From Thiocapsa bogorovii (GTDB lineage Bacteria; Pseudomonadota; Gammaproteobacteria; Chromatiales; Chromatiaceae), in assembly GCF_021228795.1 (NCBI RefSeq), contig NZ_CP089309.1, forward strand, positions 5,019,501-5,083,500: a stretch of 64,000 bases of DNA. Reading direction: 5' to 3'. Shown here in pieces: positions 1 through 9,859 of the stretch. The notes below the pieces were generated by a model. It searched no databases. It saw nothing but the letters and a program-made list of their open reading frames with translations, and was not told the DNA's origin. A program made the position numbers and the translations under genes. How positions within the stretch are numbered: the stretch's first letter is position 1; each line of letters opens with the position of its first letter.

Positions 1-437
1 GCGTCCCTATCGGCCGCATATCACACTCGCGCGCCAGGCCGCCGCCGCGCCGCCGGGGTCCGAGTGGTCGACGCCGATTCGTTGGTCGGTCCGCGAGATC
101 GTGTTGGCTGCCGGATACGGCGGTCCCAGGCCGCGTTATCGGGTGCGTCGTCGGTGGGCGTTGCACTAGCGTCCCACCGCCCGCGTTCAATGCGGGCTCA
201 TCGCGCTTGCGGCCTGCGCAACTTGTACGCCTTACCAGCCCGGACGGGCGCTATGCCTTGTGACGTTTGCCGATTCGCTATGCGATAATCGGGATCTGGC
301 TGTTTCGGGCGGCATGAGCCTCGGCGGAGGCCCGGCGCGCTCGCCGGCCGCTGTCGGGACGCCGGCGAGTCGCATCCGGACATTGCAGAACGAGACACCT
401 AGGAATGATCAAGCCGATCAGGTTCAACGGAGACCCA
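1..437. other. Region upstream of recA, no gene seen
   Basis: I see no convincing coding sequence here; open frames on either strand lack recognisable protein character and have no good ribosome binding site. A possible recA promoter is an extended -10 TGCGATAAT at 281-289 with a weak -35 (TGACGT, 261-266) 17 bases upstream. No CTGT-N8-ACAG LexA operator was found by eye in this stretch, so SOS control of recA cannot be argued from a classical box. The promoter guess is weak. Confidence 0.35.
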
Positions 438-1490
<1,053 letters not shown>

Positions 1491-1510
1491 ACCGAAGCCC
1501 TCGCCGAGCG

Positions 1511-1966
1511 ATGGAAGAACCGGGTCCTGTAGCGGAGATCGTTGATCGAGCCCGCCGGCTGCTCGCAACCCGCGAGCATTCCCGAGCCGAGCTGATGCGT
1601 AAACTCCGAGCGCGCGGCTTCGATGATGCCGGGATCGGGGAGGCGCTTGACAGGCTGGTCGCCGAAGGCGCACTCGATGAAGAGCGTATGGTCGAGCAGT
1701 ATGTTGCCGAGCGTGCCGCCAAAGGGTTCGGACCTCTGCGAATTCGCGCCGAGCTACACGAAAAAGGTCTGACCGATACCCTCATCGACCCTCATCTCGG
1801 TGCCATGCGGGATGACTGGGTCGCCTATATGGCAGAGATCTACGATCGCCGATTCGGCAGTGAGCCACCGCCCGACCGTGCCGAGTATGCTCGACGTGGC
1901 CGCTTCCTCGAGCAACGTGGGTTTCCCTCCGAGATGATCCGCCGCTTCCTGCGCCGGCCCGATTGA
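1511..1966 (+). CDS. recX: RecA regulator RecX
   Basis: RecX binds RecA filaments and modulates, usually inhibits, their growth and ATPase activity. The 151-residue product has the typical length and three-helix repeat pattern ([19 protein letters not shown] at the N-terminus, then similar helices ending in FLRRPD). The start ATG 1511 lies 20 bases behind the recA stop and gives the expected N-terminus; the in-frame extension upstream would overlap recA and is not family-like. The ribosome binding site is weak (GCCGAGCG), consistent with translational coupling to recA. alaS begins 34 bases downstream. Confidence 0.93.
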   Translation: MEEPGPVAEIVDRARRLLATREHSRAELMRKLRARGFDDAGIGEALDRLVAEGALDEERMVEQYVAERAAKGFGPLRIRAELHEKGLTDTLIDPHLGAMRDDWVAYMAEIYDRRFGSEPPPDRAEYARRGRFLEQRGFPSEMIRRFLRRPD

Positions 1967-2000
1967 CCGGCCGGCGTCCGCAGTCCAACCGAGCATACCC

Positions 2001-4601
2001 ATGACCACGAGTGCAGAGCTTCGAGCGAGTTTTCTCGACTATTTCGCGCAACGCGATCACGAACGCGTGCCGTCCAGCCCCTTGGTGCCGGCCAACGACC
2101 CGACCTTGCTTTTCACCAATGCCGGGATGGTCCAATTCAAAGAGGTCTTTCTGGGGCGCGAGCGGCGCGCGTACACCCGGGCGGTCAGCTCGCAGCGGTG
2201 CGTGCGCGCCGGAGGCAAGCACAACGATCTGGAGAACGTCGGCTACACGGCTCGGCATCACACCTTTTTCGAGATGCTCGGCAACTTTAGCTTCGGCGAT
2301 TACTTCAAGCGCGAGGCGATCCTGTTTGCCTGGGACTATCTCACCCGTGTCCTGGCCCTGCCGCCCGAGCGACTCTGGATCACCGTCTACACCGAAGACG
2401 ACGAGGCCGCCGACATCTGGCTGAAAGAGATCGGCGCCGATGCCTCGCGATTTTCCCGTTGCGGGGCGAAAGACAACTTCTGGTCCATGGGCGAGACGGG
2501 CCCCTGCGGCCCCTGTTCCGAGATCTTCTACGACCACGGCCCCGAGATCCCCGGCGGCCCGCCCGGCTCCGCGGACGAGGACGGCGACCGCTACGTGGAG
2601 ATCTGGAACCTGGTCTTCATGCAGTACAACCGCGACGCCGAGGGCATTCTCACCCCGCTCCCGCGCCCCTCGGTGGACACAGGCATGGGTCTGGAGCGCC
2701 TTGCCGCCGTCATGCAGGGCGTGCACAGCAACTACGAGATCGATCTGTTCGTGCGGCTGATCGACGCAGCGGCACGCGCGACCGGCTGTGCGGATCGCGA
2801 GAACAAATCGCTGCGCGTCATCGCCGACCACATCCGGTCAGCGGCCTTCCTGATTACCGACGGGGTGACGCCGGGCAACGAGGGCAGGGGCTACGTCCTC
2901 CGTCGCATCATGCGTCGGGCCATTCGCCATGGATACCAGATCGGGTGCACCACGCCCTTTTTTTATCGGCTGGTGCCGGCGCTCGTCGCCGAGATGGGAG
3001 AAGCCTACCCCGAGCTGGTCGCGGCACAGGAGCATGTCGAGCGCATCGTCCTGCTGGAAGAAGAGCGCTTTGCCGAGACCCTCGAGCATGGTATGCGACT
3101 GCTCGACGAGGCGATCGCCGGTCTGAGCGATGCACGCATCCCGGGCGAAACCGTCTTCAAACTCTACGATACCTACGGCTTTCCGACCGACTTGACGGCC
3201 GATATCGCCCGCGAGCGTGGCCTGTCCCTGGATATGGATGGCTTCGAGCAGGCGATGGCGCAGCAGCGTGAGCGCGCGCGCGCCGCCAGCCAGTTTGGCG
3301 GTCCGGCCGGTTTCGAGATCGATGTTCAGGGCGAGACCGAGTTTTGCGGCTACGAGCGTCTCCACGAGGAGGCGACCGTGGTCGCCATCTATTCCGCAAA
3401 CGGCTCCTGCGACCAGCTCGCCGCGGGCGAGGAGGGTCTGGTTGTCTTGGATCTCACGCCCTTCTACGCCGAGTCCGGCGGCCAGGTCGGAGATTGCGGC
3501 TGGCTCGTCGGCGAGAGCGGCCGGTTCGAGGTGCTGGACGCGCAAAAGAAAGGCGAGGGTGCCGTCGGTCATCTCGGGCGTATCGCCGAGGGTACCTTGG
3601 CGGTCGGCGATCGGATCGACGCGCGCGTCGACGGCGAGCGTCGGCGTGCGACGGCCCTGAACCATTCCGCCACCCATCTGCTGCATGCGGCGTTGCGCCA
3701 AGTCTTGGGCGAGCACGTACAGCAGAAGGGCTCGCTCGTCGGTCCGGAGCGACTGCGCTTCGACTTTTCGCACTACGAGGCGGTCACGCGCGAGCAGTTG
3801 CTCGAGATCGAGCGCATGGTCAACCGCGAGGTCCGCGAGAATCATCTCGTCGAAACCCGGATCATGAGCCTCGACGACGCCAAGGCATCCGGGGCCATGG
3901 CGCTCTTCGGCGAGAAATATTCCGACCAAGTGCGTGTGCTGCGCATGGGTGACTTCTCCGTAGAGCTGTGCGGCGGCACTCACGTCAAAGCGGTCGGCGA
4001 CATCGGTCTGGTCAAGATCGTCGGCGAGAGCGGCATCGCCTCCGGTGTGCGGCGGATCGAGGCCGTCACAGGTGCGGCCGCGCTCGACTGGATCGAAGCC
4101 GACGAGGATCGGCTCATTCGCTTGGCCGGCCTCCTCAAGGGCGGGCGCGACGACGTCGACCAGCGGGTCAGCCAGCTGCTCGAGCGCAGCCGCCGGCTCG
4201 AAAAGGAGCTCGAGCAGCTCAAGGCCAAGCTTGCTAGCTCCGCCGGTCAAGATCTGGCGTCGCAGGCGGTGGTGATCGACGGTATCAAGGTGCTCGCCGC
4301 GCGTCTCGATGGGGCCGATTCCAAGGCCCTGCGGGTCACCCTGGATCAGCTCAAGGATAAGCTCGGCTCGGCGGTCGTTGTCCTCGCCACCGAGGGCGAC
4401 GGCAAGGTCAGCCTGATTGCCGGCGTGACTAAGGATCTGACCGACCGCCTGAAGGCAGGGGATCTCATCCGCGAGGTTGCAGAGAAGGTCGGCGGCAAGG
4501 GCGGCGGACGCCCCGACATGGCTCAAGCCGGCGGCAACGATCCGGCGGGTCTCCCAGCCGCCTTGGCGGTGGTGGACGGTTGGGTGCGGCAGCGGCTCTA
4601 G
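2001..4601 (+). CDS. alaS: Alanyl-tRNA synthetase
   Basis: Class II synthetase charging tRNA-Ala, with a second domain that hydrolyses Ser- and Gly-tRNA-Ala. The 866-residue length matches bacterial AlaRS. Visible parts are the N-terminal aminoacylation core ([34 protein letters not shown]), the editing-domain zinc motif HSATH near residue 556, the second metal motif CGGTH near 656, and the C-terminal C-Ala region with a coiled-coil-like segment ([19 protein letters not shown]) and the closing glycine-rich [15 protein letters not shown]. It lies in the conserved recA-recX-alaS-lysC-csrA order. Confidence 0.98.
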   Translation: MTTSAELRASFLDYFAQRDHERVPSSPLVPANDPTLLFTNAGMVQFKEVFLGRERRAYTRAVSSQRCVRAGGKHNDLENVGYTARHHTFFEMLGNFSFGDYFKREAILFAWDYLTRVLALPPERLWITVYTEDDEAADIWLKEIGADASRFSRCGAKDNFWSMGETGPCGPCSEIFYDHGPEIPGGPPGSADEDGDRYVEIWNLVFMQYNRDAEGILTPLPRPSVDTGMGLERLAAVMQGVHSNYEIDLFVRLIDAAARATGCADRENKSLRVIADHIRSAAFLITDGVTPGNEGRGYVLRRIMRRAIRHGYQIGCTTPFFYRLVPALVAEMGEAYPELVAAQEHVERIVLLEEERFAETLEHGMRLLDEAIAGLSDARIPGETVFKLYDTYGFPTDLTADIARERGLSLDMDGFEQAMAQQRERARAASQFGGPAGFEIDVQGETEFCGYERLHEEATVVAIYSANGSCDQLAAGEEGLVVLDLTPFYAESGGQVGDCGWLVGESGRFEVLDAQKKGEGAVGHLGRIAEGTLAVGDRIDARVDGERRRATALNHSATHLLHAALRQVLGEHVQQKGSLVGPERLRFDFSHYEAVTREQLLEIERMVNREVRENHLVETRIMSLDDAKASGAMALFGEKYSDQVRVLRMGDFSVELCGGTHVKAVGDIGLVKIVGESGIASGVRRIEAVTGAAALDWIEADEDRLIRLAGLLKGGRDDVDQRVSQLLERSRRLEKELEQLKAKLASSAGQDLASQAVVIDGIKVLAARLDGADSKALRVTLDQLKDKLGSAVVVLATEGDGKVSLIAGVTKDLTDRLKAGDLIREVAEKVGGKGGGRPDMAQAGGNDPAGLPAALAVVDGWVRQRL

Positions 4602-4772
4602 GCTGCCGTTGGGCTGACGGTGCCCGCCACCGACCGACCTCTCGTGGCGAAGTCTGTGCGGTGAACCGTCCGGATGATCCAAAAATCATTTTCTTCAGGA
4701 TCTTTGGACCCCAGCGGTTCATCGGATCCGACACATCGGGAGAACGCGAGACGTGCATGCCGGGAGAGTTCG

Positions 4773-6002
4773 ATGGGGCTGATCGTCCAGAAGTACGGTG
4801 GCACATCCGTGGCCAACGCCGAGCGAATCAAGGCGGTCGCCGAGCGCGTTAAGCGATGGCGCGACGAGGGGCATCGTGTCGTCGTCGTGGTCTCGGCCAT
4901 GTCCGGAGAGACCGATCGACTGGTCGCGCTTGCCAAGCAGATCCAGGAGCGTCCCCTCCCGCGGGAGCTCGACGTGCTCCTGTCCACCGGCGAGCAGGTG
5001 ACCATTGCCCTGCTGAGCATGGCCCTCGACGCCATGGGCTGTGCCGCCCGCTCGTACACGGGAGGCCAGGTGCACATCCTTACCGACAGCGTCCACAACA
5101 AGGCGCGTATCCACGACATCGACGCCGCCCGTGTCGGTGCGGATTTGGAGGCCGGTCGCGTCGTGGTCATCGCCGGTTTCCAGGGCGTCGATGCCGAAGG
5201 CAATATCACGACACTCGGGCGCGGTGGCTCCGACACCTCCGCCGTGGCGATCGCGGCGGCCCTGAAGGCCGACGAATGCCAGATCTACACCGACGTGGAC
5301 GGCGTCTACACGACCGACCCCCGTGTCGAGCCCAAGGCGCGCAAACTCGATCGCATCACCTTCGAGGAGATGCTCGAGATGGCCAGTCTCGGCTCCAAGG
5401 TGCTGCAGATCCGATCGGTTGAGTTTGCCGGTAAATACAAGGTGCCCCTGCGTGTACTCTCCAGTTTCGAAGAAGGCGAGGGTACGCTCATTACGTTCGA
5501 GGAAGACATCGTGGAAGACGCCAAGATCTCCGGAATCGCCTTCAGTCGAGACGAGGCCAAGCTGACCGTGCTCGGTGTGCCGGACCAGCCCGGCGTGGCC
5601 TATCGGATCCTCGGGCCGATTTCTGACGCCAACATCGAAGTCGACATGATCATCCAAAACATCGCAGCCCAAGAGGCGACGACCGACTTCACCTTCACCG
5701 TGCACCGGAACGATTTTCCGCGTGCGATGGAGATCCTCGATCGAACCGCGAAGGAGTTGGGAGCACGACAAGTGCTCGGCGACAGCCGGATCGTGAAGAT
5801 TTCGCTGGTCGGAGTCGGAATGCGCAGTCATGCGGGGATTGCGAGTCTTATGTTTTCCACCCTGGCCAAGGAAGGCATCAATATCCGGATGATATCGACC
5901 TCCGAAATCAAGATCTCGGTCGTGGTCGACGAGAAGTACCTTGAGCTCGGGGTGCGAGCCCTGCATGACGCGTTCGGACTTGGCGTACACGCATCATCTT
6001 GA
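4773..6002 (+). CDS. lysC: Aspartate kinase
   Basis: Phosphorylates L-aspartate in the first step of lysine, threonine, methionine and diaminopimelate synthesis. The protein starts MGLIVQKYGGTSVA, the family N-terminus with the kinase KYGGTS motif; TTLGRGGSDTSAVA near residue 150 forms the aspartate/ATP site. The C-terminal third carries two ACT domains (about 265-409) that usually bind lysine and/or threonine for feedback control. ATG 4773 is preceded by GGGAGAG, so longer in-frame starts upstream are rejected. Length is 409 residues, typical of the monofunctional enzyme. No lysine riboswitch could be recognised in the 171-base gap upstream. Confidence 0.97.
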   Translation: MGLIVQKYGGTSVANAERIKAVAERVKRWRDEGHRVVVVVSAMSGETDRLVALAKQIQERPLPRELDVLLSTGEQVTIALLSMALDAMGCAARSYTGGQVHILTDSVHNKARIHDIDAARVGADLEAGRVVVIAGFQGVDAEGNITTLGRGGSDTSAVAIAAALKADECQIYTDVDGVYTTDPRVEPKARKLDRITFEEMLEMASLGSKVLQIRSVEFAGKYKVPLRVLSSFEEGEGTLITFEEDIVEDAKISGIAFSRDEAKLTVLGVPDQPGVAYRILGPISDANIEVDMIIQNIAAQEATTDFTFTVHRNDFPRAMEILDRTAKELGARQVLGDSRIVKISLVGVGMRSHAGIASLMFSTLAKEGINIRMISTSEIKISVVVDEKYLELGVRALHDAFGLGVHASS

Positions 6003-6202
6003 CCGTGGTCGAAACGTGAACCGACCGTCGGTCGGCTCGAATCCGTCGGGGGCTCTTGGAATTGCGTTTTCGAGGACAATTGTCGTTGCCTGGAGCGCGA
6101 ATCTTTTTGGTTCTTGCGGGCAGGTGCTAGAATCCTGGAAGGAAACTTGGTTTCTCACACCCGATATGCGACTGGCTGTGCCTTCGATGAGACTGATCCG
6201 CG

Positions 6203-6231
6203 TTACGGCCAGCTAGCGGTTCGGGTACTAT
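6203..6231 (+). promoter_or_regulatory. Candidate csrA promoter
   Basis: TTACGG (6203-6208), a 17-base spacer and TACTAT (6226-6231) give a plausible sigma-70 promoter. Transcription would start near 6238, leaving a leader of about 30 bases with AAGGGAGA as ribosome binding site for csrA. A second weaker candidate lies at 6107-6133. Confidence 0.45.
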
Positions 6232-6269
6232 CATTCAATCGGAAAAGGGAACGTAAGGGAGATTAAGCG

Positions 6270-6488
6270 ATGTTGATTCTGACCCGCCGGGTTGGCGAAA
6301 CCCTCATGATCGGTGACGAAGTGACAGTGACAGTCCTCGGTGTCAAAGGAAACCAAGTACGGATCGGGGTCAACGCACCTCGCGACGTCGCGGTGCATCG
6401 GGAGGAGATTTACGAGCGCATCAAACGCGAGCAGGCCGAAGGTGGTCCGATCGCTGGAGCGGTTCCGCCGGGAACTCGGCTCGACTGA
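6270..6488 (+). CDS. csrA: Carbon storage regulator CsrA (RsmA)
   Basis: Small dimeric RNA-binding protein that occupies GGA motifs in mRNA leaders and controls their translation and stability. The first 60 residues are canonical ([16 protein letters not shown], then [10 protein letters not shown]); the tail [19 protein letters not shown] is a variable extension, giving 72 residues against about 61 in E. coli. The ribosome binding site AAGGGAGA lies 6 bases before ATG 6270. The end of the gene is covered by a 26-bp tandem duplication, and tRNA-Ser follows, the usual gammaproteobacterial neighbourhood. Confidence 0.97.
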   Translation: MLILTRRVGETLMIGDEVTVTVLGVKGNQVRIGVNAPRDVAVHREEIYERIKREQAEGGPIAGAVPPGTRLD

Positions 6489-6519
6489 GCTTGCCGGGAA
6501 CTCGGCTAGACTGAGCTTG
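6468..6519 (+). repeat. 26-bp tandem duplication across the csrA stop
   Basis: Two adjacent copies, 6468-6493 and 6494-6519, differ at one base (C at 6482, A at 6508). The first copy encodes the last codons and stop of csrA; the second is non-coding and supplies part of the candidate -35 region of the tRNA-Ser promoter. Confidence 0.9.
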
Positions 6520-6546
6520 TAGCCAAGGGCGCGTAGGCAGGATAAA
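6517..6546 (+). promoter_or_regulatory. Candidate tRNA-Ser promoter
   Basis: TTGTAG (6517-6522) and GATAAA (6541-6546), 18 bases apart, end 13 bases before the tRNA. Position and spacing fit a tRNA promoter, but both hexamers are imperfect. Confidence 0.4.
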
Positions 6547-6559
6547 CTACGCGCTCGTC

Positions 6560-6650
6560 GGAGAGATGGCCGAGTGGCTGAAGGCGCTCCCCTGCTAAGG
6601 GAGTATAGGCTAATCCCCTATCGAGGGTTCGAATCCCTCTCTCTCCGCCA
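6560..6650 (+). tRNA. tRNA-Ser(GCU)
   Basis: Ninety-one bases including an encoded CCA. The acceptor stem GGAGAGA pairs with TCTCTCC, the discriminator is G, and the anticodon GCT (6594-6596) sits in the loop CTGCTAA closed by CTCCC/GGGAG. The long variable arm (TATAGGCTAATCCCCTATC) and the T-loop GGTTCGAATCC are as expected for a type II serine tRNA. Confidence 0.97.
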
Positions 6651-7018
6651 ATTCAATCGAATTCATATCGATGATTCAATCGCTTGATGAGGTATAGCCT
6701 CTCCGGGTCTCCAGTTCGTTCCCCCATCTCATGCGATCCGCACTGCCTCTTCGCCTCCTTTATCGCAGTTGCCAAGATCGCCTCGTGCCGTGTGCGCGGT
6801 TCAGAGTTGCGGAGATTCCGTCTCGCTGACGGCAAACCTCGTCTGCAGTCGGTGGCTTCCGACCGTGGGGGCGGTGGCCGGTTCGAACGGGATCACGACG
6901 ATGACGGCTATGCCGTTGGTCATCACTTCCCGGTCGGCCAGACGAAATGAGGGTCTCGGCAACCTGCCGGGCACAATCTCAATCGCCCGCAGGCGGGAGT
7001 CGCACGACGGGTTTATCG
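6651..7018. other. Intergenic region without recognisable gene
   Basis: No reading frame here has a family-like sequence or a good start. No terminator with a T-run follows the tRNA. The stretch may be eroded coding DNA, since one minus-strand frame (about 6801-6950) has fairly protein-like composition, but nothing could be identified. Confidence 0.4.
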
Positions 7019-7330
7019 TCATCGGGGGGCGGCCGGCGGCGAGCCGGCCTTCCATGTCAACAGGCGATGACCGCCCTCGGGCGTCGGGCGCAACAGACCG
7101 GCCCAGCCTTTATTCCAATCGATCCGGGCGGATCCGTCCTCCAACGTCCAAGTCCCGCTGCTGCGGTAGTCGCCGATCTGCTCGGTGGCGATGCCGCCCG
7201 GCAGGAGACCGATCACGATCGGGGTATCGGGTCGAGACAGACTGGGTGCGGACCAGATCCCCTCCAGCGCGTCTCCGGCAACGGCGAAAGCGGGCAGGAG
7301 CAACAGGAAGGCAAAAACATGACGAGACAT
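7019..7330 (-). CDS. Small exported protein, function unknown
   Basis: A 103-residue protein with a clear signal peptide (MSRHVFAFLLLLPAFAVAG, cleavage after AVA about residue 18). The mature part, beginning DALEGIWSAPSL, is rich in Trp, Gly and Thr and looks like a small beta-rich periplasmic domain in which a compound-dependent shift (IVIGLLPGGIATEQIGDYRS) alternates with WTLEDGSARIDW. Start ATG 7330 has GAGGTG upstream; an ATG 30 bases further up would place ten polar residues before the signal and is less likely. The gene lies 65 bases downstream of the deaminase gene on the same strand and may share its transcript. I do not recognise the family. Confidence 0.75.
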   Translation of the reverse strand: MSRHVFAFLLLLPAFAVAGDALEGIWSAPSLSRPDTPIVIGLLPGGIATEQIGDYRSSGTWTLEDGSARIDWNKGWAGLLRPTPEGGHRLLTWKAGSPPAAPR

Positions 7331-7395
7331 CGCACACCTCGATGATCGCGGATGGGCCAACAGCGCGGTAAGCGCCGCCGGGCTGAGCGTTGGCT

Positions 7396-7914
7396 TCAGT
7401 AGTGCACCCGATCCGGATCGGCGGCATAGCTTTCGAGAACCTCCAGCGCCTCCTCGCGGAGCAAGGGGATCTCCGGGATCCCACGCCGTTCCGGCGGTCT
7501 TTCCAGCTGTTCGTAGATGAAGCGGTCATCGAAGCCGATGCCGGCCGCATCCTCGATGGTGAAGCCGTAGAACACGCGCTCGATCCGCGCCCAGTAGATC
7601 GCACCGAGGCACATCGGGCAGGGCTGTCCACTGGTGTAGAGATCGCAGCCCTGCAGGCTGAGGCTCTCGATCCGCCGGCAGGCATCGCGGATCGCCACCA
7701 TCTCGCCGTGCGCTGTTGGATCCCGCGTGGCGATGACCCGATTCCAGCCCTCCCCGATGATTCGCCCGGCGCGAACGATCACTGCACCGAAAGGACCGCC
7801 GTCACCTGCTGCCGAGCCCCGACGGCCCAAGGCGATGGCGCTCCGCATGAAGTGCTCATGACCGGACCGGTCATCGATCTCGCCGACGTCTCGACTCGGC
7901 GACTCGGATTGCAT
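7396..7914 (-). CDS. Guanine deaminase-like nucleobase deaminase (CDA fold)
   Basis: Zinc-dependent hydrolytic deaminase of the cytidine-deaminase superfamily, closest in pattern to bacterial guanine deaminases that convert guanine to xanthine. The zinc and proton-shuttle signatures are present: HGE (H69, E71) and PCPMC (C99, C102). AGDGGPFGAVIV near residue 36 and the C-terminal ARIERVFYGFTIEDAAGIGFDDRFIYEQL also fit that subfamily; TadA proteins lack the latter pattern. With ATG 7914 the protein has 172 residues; an upstream ATG at 8001 would add a non-conserved tail. Substrate is inferred from sequence pattern only. Confidence 0.85.
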   Translation of the reverse strand: MQSESPSRDVGEIDDRSGHEHFMRSAIALGRRGSAAGDGGPFGAVIVRAGRIIGEGWNRVIATRDPTAHGEMVAIRDACRRIESLSLQGCDLYTSGQPCPMCLGAIYWARIERVFYGFTIEDAAGIGFDDRFIYEQLERPPERRGIPEIPLLREEALEVLESYAADPDRVHY

Positions 7915-8157
7915 GCTCACATCAATCTCTATCGGCTTGCGGCTGCCCGAGCCACTCCGTTTTGATCTTCCGGCGTACTTGATCTCCCAGCATAGCGCCA
8001 TAGCTGCCTATTTGATTGACCTTAGACCCGATCATCGGCGAACAACCGGGGCGCCGAGTAACGGTCTTCGTCCGACAGGCCGCGGTCTCGGCGAAGGGTC
8101 GACGGCGATGCACAGCGCACTTTAACCGGTGAAGGACCCGATTTCGGCAGGCATGTC

Positions 8158-8780
8158 ATCTGGGCAGGGTAATCGTTGCAGTCATTCCGCCATGCTGTCG
8201 GTTTAGCAGCAGCAGATCGACTCCACGCGCGCGGGCAATATTACGCGCGATCCCCAGCCCGATGCCCCCGAGTTGCGCACCCATGAACCCTCAAGGCGCC
8301 AAAAGGGCGCGAAGACCTTCTCCGGTGATTCGGGCCGGATGCCCGGTCCCCGATCGGCGATCGTCACCTTCACCACGGTCTCGGAATCCCTCAACTCGAT
8401 GTCCGCTTCGCCGCCATAGCGCAGGGCGTTGTCGAATAGATTGCCGATGCAGCGTTCGAGCGCGACGGGTCTGCCTTGATAAGGCTTCTAAATCTGACCG
8501 CGCAGGCGCACGCGTGCACCCGACTTTTCGGCATTGTCGCTCAGGCTTTCGAGCAGGGCTATCCGATCCATGGGTCTCCTCCCGGCTGGCGGTGCACGCA
8601 TGGAATCGAGGGGCGTCTCGACCATGCTCTGTATGTCGTCGAGATCACGCCGGCCAGCAGGATCAGCAGTCTCAACGGCATCTGCGCCGGCCAGTCGAAG
8701 AGTTCCCGCGGTATAAGGCGCTCGGACCAGACCCAGCTGCGGTCCTTGAGCCGGGCCTGGACGATGAAGCGGTTCGCCAT
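8158..8780 (-). pseudogene. Wrecked EnvZ/OmpR-type sensor histidine kinase
   Basis: Pieces of a histidine kinase are spread over different frames. Around 8640-8780 there is the end of a periplasmic domain and a membrane segment (ELFDWPAQMPLRLLILLAGVI). A deletion then removes the HAMP and phospho-acceptor regions. DDIQSMVETPLDSMR and LLESLSDNAEKSGARVRL follow in another frame, ending at an in-frame TAG (8488-8490). Past that stop the same frame continues with N-box GNLFDNALRYG and G1-box DRGPGI, up to VFAPFWRLEGS. A further frameshift near 8285 leads to GLGIARNIARARG and HGGMTATITLP. No phosphorylatable histidine remains, so the gene is dead. Confidence 0.8.
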
Positions 8781-8971
8781 CGCGTGCCTGTCGGCACCGT
8801 CTCGACCCGGCCCCGTCGTGTCCTAAGCGTCTCGACCGTGCATCGGCCCACTCATGACGAAGCCGGCCAGGGCCACTTCGACCTTGGTGTCGGCACCAAG
8901 ACGTTTTCGGATCTACGCTCGCACCAGTTTGGCACCGGCCTTGTGCGCATCCAACGGCGGCAAGTCGCATG

Positions 8972-9115
8972 ATGGTTGATGGATTCGGTATCCCCGGATT
9001 CGGGATTGTCCTGATCTGGGTCGTGATCAACGCCGCGGTTGCGTTGTTGATCCGGGCATTTGTGGGTGGCGCGCGGAGAGGAGCGCGCCCGCATCCATGT
9101 CTTTACGAACAGTAG
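8972..9115 (+). CDS. Small membrane protein, possibly the truncated start of a SHOCT-type protein
   Basis: A 47-codon frame encodes one hydrophobic segment (GFGIVLIWVVINAAVALLIRAF) followed by a short basic tail. The composition recalls the N-terminus of SHOCT-domain membrane proteins, but the SHOCT helix pair is missing because the frame ends inside the neighbouring DsbC-like wreck. It is flanked by decayed genes on both sides and may itself be a remnant. No convincing ribosome binding site precedes ATG 8972. Confidence 0.4.
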   Translation: MVDGFGIPGFGIVLIWVVINAAVALLIRAFVGGARRGARPHPCLYEQ

Positions 9116-9238
9116 TTGTCAGTATTGCAAGAAGTTACATGGGAAAATTCTGGCGCTGCGAGAGGGCGGTGTGCCATCGCCTACATTCCGTTTTCGCGCG
9201 GCGATACCGAAACCGGCGTGCTGCAACTGCCCACCTGA
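9060..9238 (+). pseudogene. Fragment of a DsbC/DsbG-like thiol-disulfide protein
   Basis: Frame one reads ARIHVFTNSSCQYCKKLHGK, a thioredoxin-fold active site (CQYC) of the DsbC/DsbG type. After a frameshift near 9170 the expected continuation AIAYIPFSRGDTETGVLQL appears in another frame and stops at 9238. The N-terminal dimerisation domain and the rest of the thioredoxin domain are absent. It stands directly before the DUF411 gene, in keeping with a periplasmic redox or metal gene set that has lost members. Confidence 0.65.
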
Positions 9239-9290
9239 TCGATCCGGAACCCCACATAAACGCTGACGATCAGGCAAAACCGCGTGCGTC

Positions 9291-9328
9291 ACCACTGAGT
9301 GCTTCACCACTGAGTGCTTCACCACTGG
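9291..9328 (+). repeat. 15-bp tandem repeat, about 2.5 copies
   Basis: ACCACTGAGTGCTTC occurs at 9291-9305 and 9306-9320, followed by a partial copy (ACCACTGG). The repeat ends at the ribosome binding site of the DUF411 gene and so lies in its 5' leader. Confidence 0.9.
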
Positions 9329-9337
9329 GAGGATCGA

Positions 9338-9859
9338 ATGCCAAGACTCAGAAATCTCGTTCCGGGGCTGTTGCTCGTTGCGCCACTGTTCTGCGCTTTG
9401 GCTGCGGCAGCGGAGCCGACCATCTCCGTCTTTAAGAGCCCCACCTGCGGCTGCTTTACCCGATGGATCGGACACCTGGAAGACAACGGCTTCGAGGTGG
9501 ACGCCGTAGACTTCACGGACCTTGGTCGCATCAAGTCCCGGGCCGGCATCGCCCCGGAGCAGTCGTCCTGCCACACGGCCCTCCTCGGCAACGATGTGAT
9601 CGAGGGCCATGTGCCGGCGAGCGACATCCGCCGGCTGCTTGCGGAGCAACCGGATGCGCGCGATCTCACGGTGCCTGGAATGCCGCCGGGCTCGCCGGGC
9701 ATGGAGACGCCGAATCCCCAGCACTACCAGGTGCTGCCCATCGGCAAGGACGCCAGTACGTCCGTATTCGCGGAGCGCGAACCTCATGCGCCGCGGCTCA
9801 TCTCGGAGCGCATCTCGATCGCCGTCCGGGAAGGGGGGGCGGGAGGGCCCAAGCAGTGA
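9338..9859 (+). CDS. DUF411 periplasmic metal-binding protein
   Basis: DUF411 proteins are small exported proteins often found in copper or other metal resistance loci; their role is thought to be metal binding. The 173-residue product has a signal peptide (GLLLVAPLFCALAAAAEP, cleavage near residue 27), the family motif KSPTCGCFTRWIGHL, and the later conserved segments GIAPEQSSCHTALLG and VIEGHVPASDIRRLL. The final part (LISERISIA) is a less conserved tail. ATG 9338 has a good GGGAGG site. The cytochrome gene starts inside the stop codon, so the two are translationally coupled. Confidence 0.85.
   Translation: MPRLRNLVPGLLLVAPLFCALAAAAEPTISVFKSPTCGCFTRWIGHLEDNGFEVDAVDFTDLGRIKSRAGIAPEQSSCHTALLGNDVIEGHVPASDIRRLLAEQPDARDLTVPGMPPGSPGMETPNPQHYQVLPIGKDASTSVFAEREPHAPRLISERISIAVREGGAGGPKQ

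Noticed and set aside
1..437. LexA box in front of recA
   Set aside because: No CTGT-N8-ACAG or close variant was seen; calling SOS control here would rest on general expectation only.
4602..4772. Lysine riboswitch before lysC
   Set aside because: The gap is only about 170 bases and shows none of the conserved lysine-aptamer segments that I could recognise.
8781..8971. Possible response-regulator remnant upstream of the histidine kinase wreck
   Set aside because: A short piece reading RLGADTKVEVALAGFV faintly suggested a winged-helix end, but the match is too short and no receiver domain exists.
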